64,000 bases of DNA from Meghimatium bilineatum (GCA_034231615.1 CM067317.1:13495316-13559315), one strand, 5' to 3'. Shown: positions 33,568 to 43,819, counted from the stretch's first letter. Numbers and translations are program-made. The notes: generated by a model from the sequence alone, not told the origin.

Positions 33568-33594
33568 CTCATCCTTTTCCGAATGCCGCTTCAT
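33568..33594 (-). CDS. Candidate first coding exon of the TGR-like gene
   Basis: On the minus strand ATG at 33594-33592 opens nine codons, MKRHSEKDE, ending at a good donor (GAG|GTAGGT, GT at 33567). It ends in phase 0 and so joins the phase-0 acceptor at 29857 as DE-TEDAGPS, giving a charged N-terminus like that of other animal TXNRD3 proteins. With this start the CPFS motif would be residues 102-105. The splice site and phase fit, but nine residues carry little family information, so another upstream exon cannot be excluded. Intron 1 would be 3.7 kb. No clear TATA box or initiator was identified upstream. Confidence 0.5.
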
Positions 33595-34004
33595 TGACAA
33601 TTTAATTTTATAAATGTGGTTCTGTTATACGCACTAAATTCGGTAAAGTAGTATCAAATATGCACGACGATTAACGGAACGGGCTATTATAACAATATTT
33701 GTATAAGATTCTGAGAACTCATTGTCAATGTGTTTTTTTTAATCTTTTTTTTTGACAAATCATTATGACAATACAGAAATTTGATATATCTAGTTCTTTG
33801 TAATAAGCTGAGATTTGGTCATATTTCAAGATGCTTGTAATTGCTGGTTAACATATACGAGTATGTGTCCAATTACTTGTGTTAAAAAATGTACGCATGT
33901 ATCATAGTAATAGACCAGGTTACTAGTCTCGACCTTAGATATAAAGGTTGGTCTCCAAATAATGAAGCAATAATAGTTTTAAACGTTTCTATGTAAATCA
34001 TTCA
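33595..34004. promoter_or_regulatory. Presumed 5' flank of the TGR-like gene
   Basis: By position only: the region upstream (minus strand) of the candidate first exon. It is AT-rich, with no CpG-rich patch, TATA box or recognisable response element that I can support. Confidence 0.25.
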
Positions 34005-34155
34005 GTGCCGTGCAGGGTTATGATGTAGAGAGGCGGTCTAATCAGGCGGCACCAATCAGAATACATTGTCGGGGCGGCATTTCGAAGAAAAACCATTCAA
34101 TGGGGTGGTAATTCGAATACTTGCATCATACTGAGAAAATCTACCGCGCGGCCCT
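34005..34155 (-). repeat. Dispersed repeat, inverted copy of 32665-32805
   Basis: The reverse complement reads GCGCGGTAGATTTTCTCAGTAT, AATGGTTTTTCTTCGAAATG, GACAATGTATTCTGATTGG, matching 32665-32805 in order. The pair flanks the candidate first exon. Confidence 0.65.
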
Positions 34156-34705
34156 GAAATCAGTTTAGAAAGAGACAGTTAAAGTTTATATTGAATCCAC
34201 TGATAGCACTATTGATGATGATGGTGTAGTGCTAATAGATGGATCTGCCTGTTTTTATGAGAAATCTCTGGATTTGTATCATTCTTGAATGCCACAGGTA
34301 GCAATAATGGCGATGAATTTCTTGCTGAAATGTGGTGCAAAGAGGGGAGACTGAATGCATGCAGTGCATGTTTGTATCTACTCACCAGTGCGGACAAGAT
34401 TCATTCATTACATTATTTTATTCGAAAAATCAAATGGAATAGTCGTGGTTGTTTTAGGGCATATGGGGTTATAAAACGCGGACATAAAGCGATGTGAAGA
34501 GTGAGAATTTAACCCTATCAAATTTACACCTTCCTTTCACATAATCGTCACACTTGCCAGGAAAACAGACAATGATATTCGACAGGAAAAATAGATTCAG
34601 AAGTCTAGGCTATGATTAGTGAGAATTCCTCTTGGAGGATATTGTTGTCTACACTCATCAACCGGTGGTTTGCCACGTGTACTATGTACCGGAATTTTCA
34701 GCTCA

Positions 34706-35062
34706 ATAAACCCGTAACCCTTTAGGGTCGTAGGAGAACCATATTGGATGCTTCAGCACACAGAGTCCTCCAGCGAATTCTATCCTCAGCGATGTGGATG
34801 AGTGTGGAAATATCTTATCCTGTCCATTCCTTGATGTTGTCTGTTCATGCCTTTATTTTCCCACCTCTGCTTCTTCCCCCTTCAACAGTTCCCTTCAGTA
34901 TTGTTTTTGACAAGGAATCATACCTGCATACATGTCCAAACCATGCTAGTTTTCGTCGTTTCACTATTGAAAGCAATGGCTCTTGTACACCTATATACAT
35001 CTCTACTTTATTTCTTACGTACACACAGTCTTATGTTCTGTATAGGAAATTCGTAGAATTTC
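34706..35062 (-). mobile_element. LINE 3' fragment (PLRP family), minus strand
   Basis: The plus strand is the reverse complement of the 3' half of the 7888 LINE: AATAAACCCGTAACCCTTTA (the hairpin ACCC-TAAA-GGGT read backwards), GCTTCAGCACACAGAGTCC, GTTTTTGACAAGGAATCA, ending at AAATTCGTAGAATTTC. It is about 90 percent similar to the 7888 copy by eye, so it is relatively young. The 24-bp array begins 50 bases beyond its truncated 5' end. Confidence 0.8.
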
Positions 35063-35112
35063 AGCTCAATGTAGAGGAATGTGAAGTAGGAAAGTGATGT
35101 GTTCAGTATGAC

Positions 35113-35363
35113 CACTAGTAGTATAGTGAGTGACCCCACTAGTAGTATTGTGAGTGACCCCACTAGTAGTATTGTGAGTGACCCCACTAGTAGTATTGTG
35201 AGTGACCCCACTAGTAGTATTGTGAGTGACCCCACTAGTAGTATTGTGAGTGACCCCACTAGTAGTATAGTGAGTGACCCCACTAGTAGTATAGTGAATG
35301 ACCCCACTAGTAGTATAGTGAGTGACCCCACTAGTAGTATAGTGAGTGACCCCACTAGTAGTA
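35113..35363 (+). repeat. 24-bp minisatellite, about 10.5 copies
   Basis: Unit ACTAGTAGTATTGTGAGTGA plus CCCC, with one A/T variable site (TATTG or TATAG) and one GAATG variant. Very homogeneous, hence young. Each unit carries the palindrome ACTAGT. Confidence 0.97.
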
Positions 35364-35364
35364 T

Positions 35365-35820
35365 GACGATGGCGGTGACTACGGCAATGAAACGACTGAA
35401 GACGCCGAATGTTACAATATGTTCCTGTCTGATTCTATGAATAGGCTTATAAAGACCAAGTCGAGCTATCTACTCCGATAGTGGCTGGAATCAATGACGA
35501 AGTCTGTGCTGAAGAGAGTTACTTTGATCTTATACGGGTGTTAAGAGAAATGAAAAAGCAAACAGACTCGCCTCGGTGATAAGTGGTAGTTCAATGGACT
35601 ATGTTGATATTTTGAATACAACCAAGTTGTTGGAGATTATTTATAATCTTCTGCATCTATTGCAATGATATTCTTCTTCGTTCACTCTCTGATAACCGAT
35701 ACGCAAGTTCGTGGGAGCGTGAAGCACGTTGTGCTGCAAGTTTAAAGCATAACTGCGTTATTTGTACTTCGGAAAGTCTAGTACATCCCGGGTCAGGACA
35801 TGTGATGAATTGAGTTGCTA
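35365..35820 (+). pseudogene. Coding-like relic of unknown identity
   Basis: Consecutive plus-strand pieces look protein-like though in different frames: GDYGNETTEDAECYNMF (about 35390), VELSTPIVAGINDEVCAEES with LIRVLREMKKQTDSPR (about 35460-35577), and LRSLSDNRYASSWEREARC with HNCVICTSES (about 35670-35790). The acidic composition and the pair of close cysteines could come from a retroelement Gag-like protein, but I do not recognise the family. Confidence 0.3.
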
Positions 35821-36795
35821 CAAATGAGCATAATATATGAACCAAACGAAGAGCTAGCAACCAGCACATACCAGGAGCAGTTAATTGCCATGTTCTGAAC
35901 AAAAAATATGAGAGGGAGCAGATATGAACGTGTCCGGAATGCAATGATAATATGATTTGACAACTGGCTAGATATTACAAATGATAGTCACCAACAAGCG
36001 ATGCTGGACACAAATAACAGCTGTTTCTAGTATGAAGATAGAGATTGTGACCGCTACAGCAGGCATCAAGTGGCTCAATGAGACTCCATTTACTTAAGCA
36101 ACTATTTTGTCTTATTATCAGTATGCTTAAATAAAAACAACCTTAGTATACATTTAAGTGGATGAAATTTATAGCTTCTTCCCATCTACGGAGCATCACA
36201 TGAATCTACTTCCCTGGTCATATTGATGTTTACAATAATAAGAGAGGAGAAATGCTTGCTTCGAACGCGCTTATAGTCTGTGATATACAGCACAATTAGA
36301 TAAGGGAGATTCTCTGGCGTTGCTTAGATTAGCATATAAAGTGCGCAATAACTGCGATATATGACACATCTGAACAGCCGTTGGAAAATGTAAATGTTGC
36401 AAGAGAAGGACTGGGCGCCCGGTGTGTCCGACAAAATAAGACTCGTGAGTTCATTGGAAAATTACCTTCTAAAGTCTCGTTTTATTTTCCTGTGAATTTC
36501 TTTAGCTCTTGTCATAAATTATACAAAAAGTGACCAATGAAATTCACGGGGAAAGTCAAATTAGTCCCTTTCGGAGGTCGTTTTCCAATGTTCCATTAGG
36601 TCGTATATTGATAATTGGTCACGTTTGCTGATTGGAAGAATAAGGAATAGGCTTACGTTTTATCCAGCGAGTCACGGAAACTATCAGTGAGAATATTGTT
36701 CGACATCTGCTGGGAGCGGGGCCGGATTTTCTCTGTGGATTTTCCCTGGGTGCAATTACGTGGTCCAAAAACGAATAAGATAAACCAATAAGCGA
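35821..36795. other. Intergenic, nothing recognised
   Basis: No coding motif, tandem array or recognised dispersed repeat. A minus-strand open frame (35657-35944) runs opposite to the relic and has no motif. Confidence 0.4.
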
Positions 36796-37356
36796 ATGTT
36801 TTAATGTGGTAAGATCGATTGTTTAATGAAGATTTATGCCTAGGTTTTACCAGCTGTGCAACATTTTGTTTAAATATGGTAAGATCGATTGTTGAATGAA
36901 GATTTATGCCTAGGCTTTACCAGATATGCAACATTTTGTTTAAATATGGTAAGATCGATTGTTGAATGAAGATTTATGCCTAGGCTTTACCAGCTGTGCA
37001 ACATTTTGTTTAAATATGGTAAGATCGATTGTTGAATGAAGATTTATGGCCAGGCTTTACCAGATATACAACTTTTTGTTTAAATGTGGTAAGATCGAAT
37101 TTTGTAAATGTTTATGCCCATGCTTTACCAGCTATGCAACATTTTGTTTAAATGTGATCAGATCGATTGTTGAGTGAAGATTTATGGCCAGGCTTTACCA
37201 GCTCTGCAACTTTTTGTTTAATTGTGGTAAGATCGAATGTAGAGTGAATATTTATGCCCAGCTGCGTTACCAGCTGTGCAACATTTTGTTTAAATGCTGT
37301 AAGATCGATTGTTGATTGAAGATTAATGGCCAGGCTTTACAAGCTGTGAAACATTG
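36796..37356 (+). repeat. 70-bp satellite-like array, about 8 copies
   Basis: Each unit contains GGTAAGATCGATTGTTGAAT, GAAGATTTATGCC, GGCTTTACCAG and GCAACATTTTGTTTAAAT. Units 1-4 are nearly identical; units 5-8 diverge. The period was measured from AAGATCGA at 36811, 36881, 36951, 37021 and 37091. Confidence 0.95.
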
Positions 37357-38559
37357 TGAACCGTTGCCGAAACCACAATGAACGCACTAGGCCACTGACA
37401 CTATCATAAAGCCCGGAAGGTCTTGGCTCTTATACAGGGCGCAGATAATGTCTATTACAATACTATAAATCGATCCTATTCAGTTTTCAAGTTTCGCGGA
37501 ACAATAAGGAATGTTGACGCTGTAATCAGGCTAATCACATATGACAACAACGTATCAACGACGACAATACAATAGTTCCCATCATCCTGCATTGCATGCA
37601 AATCATGCAGTCAACGTTCCATGCACTGGAACGGCAGTAATGGAAGGGTGTTTCAATATTGACGACCCACTTTCAAGCTTTCACGATTCGAAGGCCATCT
37701 AATTTACCTAATAGCTAAACCGCCCATGGGCATACGTAATATTTGCAACAAATTACCCAAGAAAACATTCGTGGAGTACTGAGGCAAAAGCCTAGATTGC
37801 TGGCTTTTAGGGGGAGGGGTGGGAGTGATTAATAATTGTGCTGTATTAATTGAATGTACAATCTGTGGCAACATTGAAAGATAACTAGACTTAATAAGAG
37901 ACATAACTAAATATACACGCAACTGCTCGCATTTGCAGATAATTTATTTGGAAAAAAAACTGCACTCAACGTCGCTCATGAATCTCGCAAAAATGCACGT
38001 ATTTTATTCGTCATTACTAGGGGGGGGGGGGGGGGGGGGACAACAACAAAAAAACCCATGCAATTATATGATAGACAAATTTGTATGGCAGTATTGAGAC
38101 TGGAACTATTTTTAGTGGCAATTAAAACCGAGACTGTTGACAGTAAGCCCGATCATGATTAAAACTATATCTGTGTTTCAATTAACATGTAAATTACAGA
38201 ATACTGAGCTCAATTGGGGTTGCCATCGATGAAGTTGATGGATGCTGTTTTTGTGAGCATCTGCGTCTGGTACTACTTACTTTATCGAGAGCATATCCTT
38301 TTGGTAGTGGAGTATGGCATGTCAATTCTTAATCAATTAGGGGCCTATGGAAGTAGATCATGTGATACTTTGGACGTTGTTGGGAAGAGTGGCCCATTTC
38401 TTTCTTGGCAATAACTAAAACTGCAGCAAGAACAAAAACTACAGTGAAATTCATTGTTTCACCATTTTCAATTTACCTTCTAGCAAGAGACATAAAATGT
38501 TGAATATCCATTTGTTATGTATTCCATGTTTATCTAATGCGACATGTACAGTAATGATC
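37357..38559. other. Intergenic, with a 20-G homopolymer
   Basis: No recognised gene. G20 lies at 38020-38039. A plus-strand open frame at 38214-38414 has no recognised domain. Confidence 0.45.
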
Positions 38560-39015
38560 AATTTATTCCGATCTCTAGTGTTAAGTATACTTTTATACGG
38601 ATGTGGACATTGAATGCAGACACGGCAAGAATGATTCATGCTTTTGAAAACATGTGCTACATACGTTTGAGTTAACTACATACAACACAATATACATATG
38701 TTGGTGCTGCATTAAAGAAACAAACTTGCAGGTTATCAAGTACAATTTGTGGCAGTGATGACACGTCAAACGGCATAAACTTACTTGGTTTTGATATGTA
38801 ACGAGACACGACTCACTTTTCAAAAGTATTTTGCAGGGAACAGTCGAGGGTGGAAGGAGATGGGAATGGGAGAGAAAAACAAAATCCTAGATTTATAACA
38901 TTAAGGAATGGTATAGGCTGATATTTCTACACTCCTCCAAATGGCTGAGTAAAGAGATGTGTGGAGGGTTTTTTATGTTGTCTCCAGTGTGACACTCCTG
39001 ATTCTGACGGGTTAT
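38560..39015 (+). mobile_element. Decayed LINE fragment (PLRP family)
   Basis: GTTAAGTATACTTTTATACGG, AACTTGCAGGTTATCAAG, CTTGGTTTTGATATGTAACG, GCAGGGAACAGTCGAGGG, ending GTGTGACACTCCTGATTCTG before GACGGGTTATT. It shares subfamily changes with the 23385 copy. An S1 repeat abuts its 3' end. Confidence 0.7.
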
Positions 39016-39017
39016 TC

Positions 39018-39318
39018 TTTTTCTTCTGCGTTCGTTCTCAAACACCTGCAGATTAGCAGGAAGTAGTCCGGAGAATGGAATGAGTTGTGTCATGGTTTAC
39101 ATCATTGATGCGATATCTGCGCCTTTCGGCCTGACACATCCGACTTCAGCATGGCTTTAGGTCACTGGCCCTATATGGGATGGGACAGCCAACTCCATCC
39201 CATAACCTCCTTAGTCGCCTCTTACGACATGCATGGAAGGTAAACATTTCTGCTATTCTTTTCTTCCCTTTCGGGCCCCGGCAACACACGGGCGACGGGT
39301 TATTATTATTATTATTAA
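39018..39318 (-). repeat. S1-family dispersed repeat, full length, minus strand
   Basis: Reverse complement of the 16006 copy, running from TTCTTCTGCGTTCGTTCTCA through GTCATGGTTTACATCATTG, GGCCTGACACATCCGACTTC and GGGATGGGACAGCC to CGGGCCCCGGC, with a TTATTATTATT stretch beyond. Inserted directly after the LINE 3' end at 39015. Confidence 0.85.
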
Positions 39319-39501
39319 TGTAACATATCTATATGTCTGTCTGTTTGTATGTTTGCCTGTCTGTCTACATCCATACATCTATCCATCTATCTATGTGACG
39401 TGTCCTTTACAGAACGTTGTCCTCACTGTCGCTCTTTAAGCCCCTCAGTTCTGTTTCAGCTGTCCAGCCTCTTCCAGTGTCATGTTCAAGACCTTCCAAC
39501 A

Positions 39502-39570
39502 TAATTAATTATGGCCCCATTCGTTAGGCTTTTGATTATTGTTTGGCTTTCGGTTGGATGCATCCGCATA
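39502..39570 (+). repeat. MITE-like element, partial copy
   Basis: ATTAATTATGGCCCCATTCG, TTTTGATTATTGTTTGGC, TTTCGGTTGG: the 5' portion of the element at 21484. It lacks the 3' half. Confidence 0.4.
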
Positions 39571-39716
39571 CCTATAGTCTGGAATCTCGTGGTCTCCGAT
39601 ATTAAAAGGTTGAAACTGTTCATAGTGGGTATATTACATATAACATTAAAACCGGTAATGTCCGATAAGTCGAACCTCTCAGTAGGGCTTATTAGTTAGA
39701 GTAATGTATCCTGTTT

Positions 39717-40925
39717 GTTATGTTATGTTATGTTCCTCCAGGGCCATAGGCGGCGCATAGGGCAGAAACCATAGCTTTCCAATTCTGTCTTTGTGTTGCC
39801 AGGTCTTTCAATTGTTGCGTGTTGTTTAGGTTCATTGACATGCCTTCTCTATTAATGGTTCTTCGTAGAGTTTCTCTAGGTATCCCTCTTCTTCTTACTC
39901 CAGGTGGCACCCAATATAGTGACTGCAGGGGAATCCTTAGGCTGTTCATTCTGAGAACATGGCCGATGTAAGTCCAACGCCTTTGTCTAATGAAGGAAGA
40001 TATATAGGTTTGTTTGCTTTCCTCTCTTATAGTAGTGTTAGATTTAAAGTCACTCCATTTAACATTCAGAATGGTACGTAGGCATTTGTTTTCAAAGGAG
40101 TCGAGTCTCTTATCTGTGGCTTTTGTGGCTTTCCAACCTTCGCATCCATATGATGGTTGGTTGGTTGGTTGCTGATCCAGCGGTCCATGGGCTCATGCCC
40201 TTTGACCCAATGCCATTGTGTGATATATGCATGTGTTTGTGAGTTGTTGTTTTGTTCCATATAATGTGTTCCATTTATCTGGCCTTATATTGCTGGGGAG
40301 TCTGTGGATTTTCGTCCCACCCCGGGCCAGAGCCAGCGAAAAACTATCACACTACTAGGAAGGAGGGTTTCAACCTATGAACTGCTCCGAGCCACTGCAG
40401 CCAAGATAGGGTTCACTGTGCTCATTCCCCGCCACCAATTGACTATTGGTTATGCCGAACTTCTCTATTGCTCCAGGCATGCAACCAAATGTTCAAGTCA
40501 AAAGGATCGTCACGTCCTGAGTCAGTGTGCCTCTATGATGGACCTCAGCCATAGGAAAAACAGTGCTGTCAGTTTCCTCCTCCCCACTGCGCATCCATAT
40601 GATAGAATAGGGATGATGTTGGAGTTAAACAACCTGAGTTTTGTGGTGTTTCTTAGTGTGTTTGACGTCCAGATGTTACGTAGTTTTTTGAAAGCATCCG
40701 CTGCAAGGGCAATACGGTGTAAAATTTCTTTAGATGAGTCTCCATCCAATGCTAGATTGGTGCCTAAATATGTAAAATTGTTGACTTTTAATAATGGAAC
40801 ATTTTGAATTTCTATGTTGTCGTTGGATTTCGTAAAATCTATTATATGAGTTTTTGATGTGTTGATTTTCAACCCTATCTGATTTGAGTAGTGTTGGAGA
40901 TTGTCAAGCTTAGATTGAGCATCTG
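39717..40925 (-). mobile_element. 5'-truncated LINE with 12-bp TSD, split by a SINE
   Basis: Minus-strand non-LTR retrotransposon flanked by the exact direct repeat TGTATCCTGTTT (39705-39716 and 40926-40937). The coding part begins DAQSKLDNLQHY near 40915, then LKINTSKTHIIDF, FTYLGTNLALDG, the IIPILSYGC thumb block (about 40615), and after the SINE YIGHVLRMNSLRIPL (about 39955) and a basic end stopping near 39728. The 3' tail is (ACATA)n-like next to the TSD. Removing the SINE and one copy of its TSD (449 nt) joins the two halves in the same frame with no stop in between, so the ORF was open when the SINE arrived. No RT catalytic motif is present. The family differs from PLRP. Confidence 0.9.
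40155..40589 (-). repeat. Nested SINE-like insert with 14-bp TSD
   Basis: The insert is bounded by exact CGCATCCATATGAT at 40141-40154 and 40590-40603. On the minus strand it ends in an (AACC)n-type tail (CAACCAACCAACC) at the left boundary, the 3' end of a retroposed element. Internally GGCTCGGAGCAG and GGTTGAAACCC could be degraded A and B boxes, 20 bases apart. It has no coding capacity of its own; the 167-codon plus-strand frame across it is fortuitous. Confidence 0.85.
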
Positions 40926-41054
40926 TGTATCCTGTTTACTCACGATAAATGTTCTAATTGGCAGTGATCAAATCTAACCTTGAAGTAAATTGTGAATTTC
41001 AATGAATTTAGTATATAATTGCATTGCTGTCATGACTTATAAATCATTGCTTAC

Positions 41055-41267
41055 CTTTGTAATGACGAAGCTGGTTGTCCGAGTCGGTCTATACATTGGC
41101 TTTTTTTTATGCATATGTTCCTCGTTTAGTTGTTTATTTTTCTGCTCCATGTTGATTTGTTTCTGTTGTTCTTCCAATTTAAAGTGTTGATGTTGTTGTT
41201 TCTGGTTTTCCTGTTTATTTTTCTTGACCTCGTTGCGAGAATAACGTATGGCAGTTGTGATGATCAT
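41055..41267 (-). CDS. Candidate Gln/Lys-rich exon, unknown gene
   Basis: The minus strand from ATG at 41267 encodes 71 residues (MIITTAIRYSRNEVKKNKQE..., ending TRTTSFVITK) and stops at a strong donor, AAAG|GTAAGC (GT at 41054), in phase 0. The middle is a Gln/Lys/Glu-rich, coiled-coil-like run. An in-frame TAG lies just upstream, so it would be a first coding exon or start from an acceptor close to the ATG. It is not in phase with any recognised gene, and no partner exon was found. The upstream bases resemble the Penelope-like CTGAAGAAGG signature, so it may be part of a repeat. Low confidence. Confidence 0.25.
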
Positions 41268-41419
41268 TGTATGAGTAAAGCTTGTGGTCGTCTATCTCTG
41301 CAAGGCAATAGTGACCTGAAAATAATGGTACAATCAAATTTTTTACCACATACTGTACATAAAATTCAACCCTTCTTCAGATTACATCATATGTGATATA
41401 TGCATAGTTGGTTTGTTAC

Positions 41420-41480
41420 GTTATTGCCATATGTCATCAACAATTTCCGTCTCTGCAACAAGGATTGGTTTCTGCCCCCC
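41420..41480 (-). mobile_element. LINE 3'-end snippet
   Basis: CATCAACAATTTCCGTCTCTG then CAACAAGGATTGGTTTCTG parallels the 3' ends of the LINE copies at 46440 and 51196 (GTCTCCGCAACGAAGGTT). Confidence 0.4.
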
Positions 41481-41607
41481 AACCCATCTTCGGTTAGGTG
41501 GAAGAGTGTTAACCTAAAAAGGTAGTTTCTTCACAAGCCTATAGAAAAGGGGGAAAGGGTGTTAACCCCATTGGAAATCAGAACATGATATTTAGCACTA
41601 GGTAAGG

Positions 41608-41868
41608 TCCAAATAGGGACCATAGAATAGCAACAATATTTACCTTCGATGCATGTCGTAAGAGGCGACTAAGGAGGCTTTGTGATTAAGTTTACTGTCC
41701 CATCCCATATTTTATCAAAATGACTCAGAAGCCATGCTGAAAACGAATGTGTCAGGCCGAAATGCACAGAAAACACAACAGAGTTGTAAACAATTATACA
41801 GCACATTCCGTTCCCCGGACTACATCCTGATAGTTTGCAGGAGTTTGAGAACGAATGCAGAATAAGAA
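41608..41868 (+). repeat. S1-family dispersed repeat
   Basis: CATAGAATAGCAACAATATTT, ATGTCGTAAGAGGCGAC, CTGTCCCATCCCATAT, GTGTCAGGCCGAAATGC, CATTCCGTTCCCCGGACTAC, GCAGGAGTTTGAGAACGAAT: full-length but diverged. Preceded by GGAAATCAGAACATGAT...AGCACTAGG, a short phrase also at 18905 and 55430. Confidence 0.8.
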
Positions 41869-42274
41869 GAGGAATACAAACAATTTTCACATATCAACAA
41901 CAAAAACAACAATTGTTGTTTTTTTTCATGGGTAAAAACCGTGAATCTGTATTGAAAGTATTGAACACTTTAGTGGCTATAGTTTTATGAATCAGTTTGT
42001 TCTGCCATGGTTGATGGTAGAAATTATACAAATAACATTATGATTAACGACAACTTCTGGCAAAGACTGCCAGACTCGCTAAATAAAGGTTACTCAGTTA
42101 TAAGCCTACTTGTTTTCAAAGAAAAATAATAACAAACACGATAAAAACTAGAACACTTTCTTCTATCGGGCACTACATTTAGTGTATAAAGTGAATTTTC
42201 AGGCTTCATTGCGCATGTAAGCCAGCGTTTTTTATTGTTCTAGATAAAATATTGTATGATGATGATGAAATAGT
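41869..42274. other. Intergenic, nothing recognised
   Basis: No motif or repeat recognised upstream of the Penelope-like element's truncated 5' end. Confidence 0.4.
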
Positions 42275-43740
42275 CCATTTAGTCTCTTTTCCACAGATAC
42301 ATTGATGATGGGATAGGTATTACTGACATGACAGAAGCAGAACTGTCTCGCTTCATCAACTTCATCAACAATTTCAACCCAGCTATTAAATTCACATTTA
42401 CCATTTCCACCACCTCTGTCCATTTCCTGGACATCATTGTCACTATTCATCCCCCATACATCAGCACATCAGTCTACTACAAACCCACTGATGCACATGG
42501 CTTTCTGCTCTACACTTCTTCTCATCCTCCCTCCTGTCGTAACTCTCTACCTTACTCACAGCTTCTTCGCCTTCGTCGCTTATGTAGCGATGACGACGAT
42601 TTTCTCGACAAATCCTCTGAGATGATTGAGTTCTTCCGTAGACGTTCCTTCCACGACAGCATTCTTTCATTGGCTTGGCTCCGTGTACGCCAGCTATCTC
42701 GCCTTGATACCTTGAATAATTCCCAGGGTTCTTCCTCCTCCTCTGATAGGGTTAAACTGGTTCTTACCTTCCATCCCCATAACTCGACTGTCCGTCGCAT
42801 CCTGCTTAAAAATTATTCCCTTCTCCAGTCTGATTCTGACACCGTGACGCTTTCCACAAATTACCTCTGGTGGCCTATAGGCGCGACAAAAATCTGAAGG
42901 ACATCTTGGTCCACAGTCACTTCAGGTCCTCTGCACCTGACCATTTTGGTACCGTTCGTTGCTCACGCGGTCGTTGTTACACATGTCCTTATGTGGTTCA
43001 GATGCGCTCCATCTCATTCCCCAAGGCCAGTTTCTCCATCGATGAGGCCTTTACATGTGAATCCCGTAATGTTATTTACGTGATCATATGTAAACGCTGT
43101 GGTAAGCAATATATCGGTGAGACTGGTCTTAGATTGAGCGACCGCTTCTGTAACCACCTGCATGCTATCAAACCCAGAACACCCACTCCTGTGGCCAATC
43201 ACTTCAACGGCGATGGCCACCGTGGTGTCCTTGACATTCAGGTCACTGCCATCAGATCCTGCACCACCGATGATAGATCTAGGTACGCCCTAGAAAATCG
43301 TCTCATTTTCGAGTTGGGTACCATCAAGCCATTTGGACTGAATTCCGACCACTCTTTCGCTTAGTTCTCGGTCGTATTGATCTTTGTTGCGTCATCGTTT
43401 TGTTCCTCTCGTTCCACCTGTATTATCGTCTTTGTGTACTTCCTGTTCGTATGCTTCCGGTATCTATCTAACTACCATATTTCACTCGGATACGCATTCA
43501 TTTCTACTTGTGGTTTTTTATGTTTGTATGTTATGTCCGTATCTTGAAAAAGGCCTATTGGTCCGAAAAGTCATTTGTCCTGTGTATTGTCATTTGTATG
43601 ATTATATTCTGTGTTTTATTTTGTTGTATGTACCATATTTACACCCGTTAGTGATAGTGTGTAGTGTTTTAGTCGTCATTCAGTAGGACTTCATTACCTG
43701 TCTTGCACGTGAGTATTATTTTCAATTATGTTCTACTAGC
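42275..43740 (+). mobile_element. Penelope-like element: RT 3' part plus GIY-YIG endonuclease
   Basis: A 5'-truncated Penelope-like retroelement. It starts at the RT catalytic motif, FHRYIDD (YIDD at 42298-42309). It then runs through SVHFLDIIVTIHPP and VYYKPTDAHGFL (RT palm and thumb of this clade) to the frame break near 42850, and continues as KLPLVAYRRDKNLKDIL into the endonuclease. The GIY-YIG domain has IYV at 43074, the CKRC pair typical of this group, and YIG at 43110, followed by a conserved Arg and His. The stop is after DHSFA at 43362. The 3' UTR is pyrimidine-rich and carries CTTGAAAAAGGCC then TTGGTCCGAAAAGTC (43542), the clade's terminal signature. One frameshift and the missing RT N-terminus make the copy inactive. 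Confidence 0.9.
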
Positions 43741-43819
43741 AGTACCACCTTCTATTATTTAATATCAATATATAGAACCTCATATATAATCATATTGTAA
43801 ATTAAAACAGTTTTCTTCT

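Noticed and set aside
40304-40807. Plus-strand 167-codon open frame
   Set aside because: It crosses the boundary between the nested SINE and the minus-strand LINE, so it cannot be an ancestral gene.
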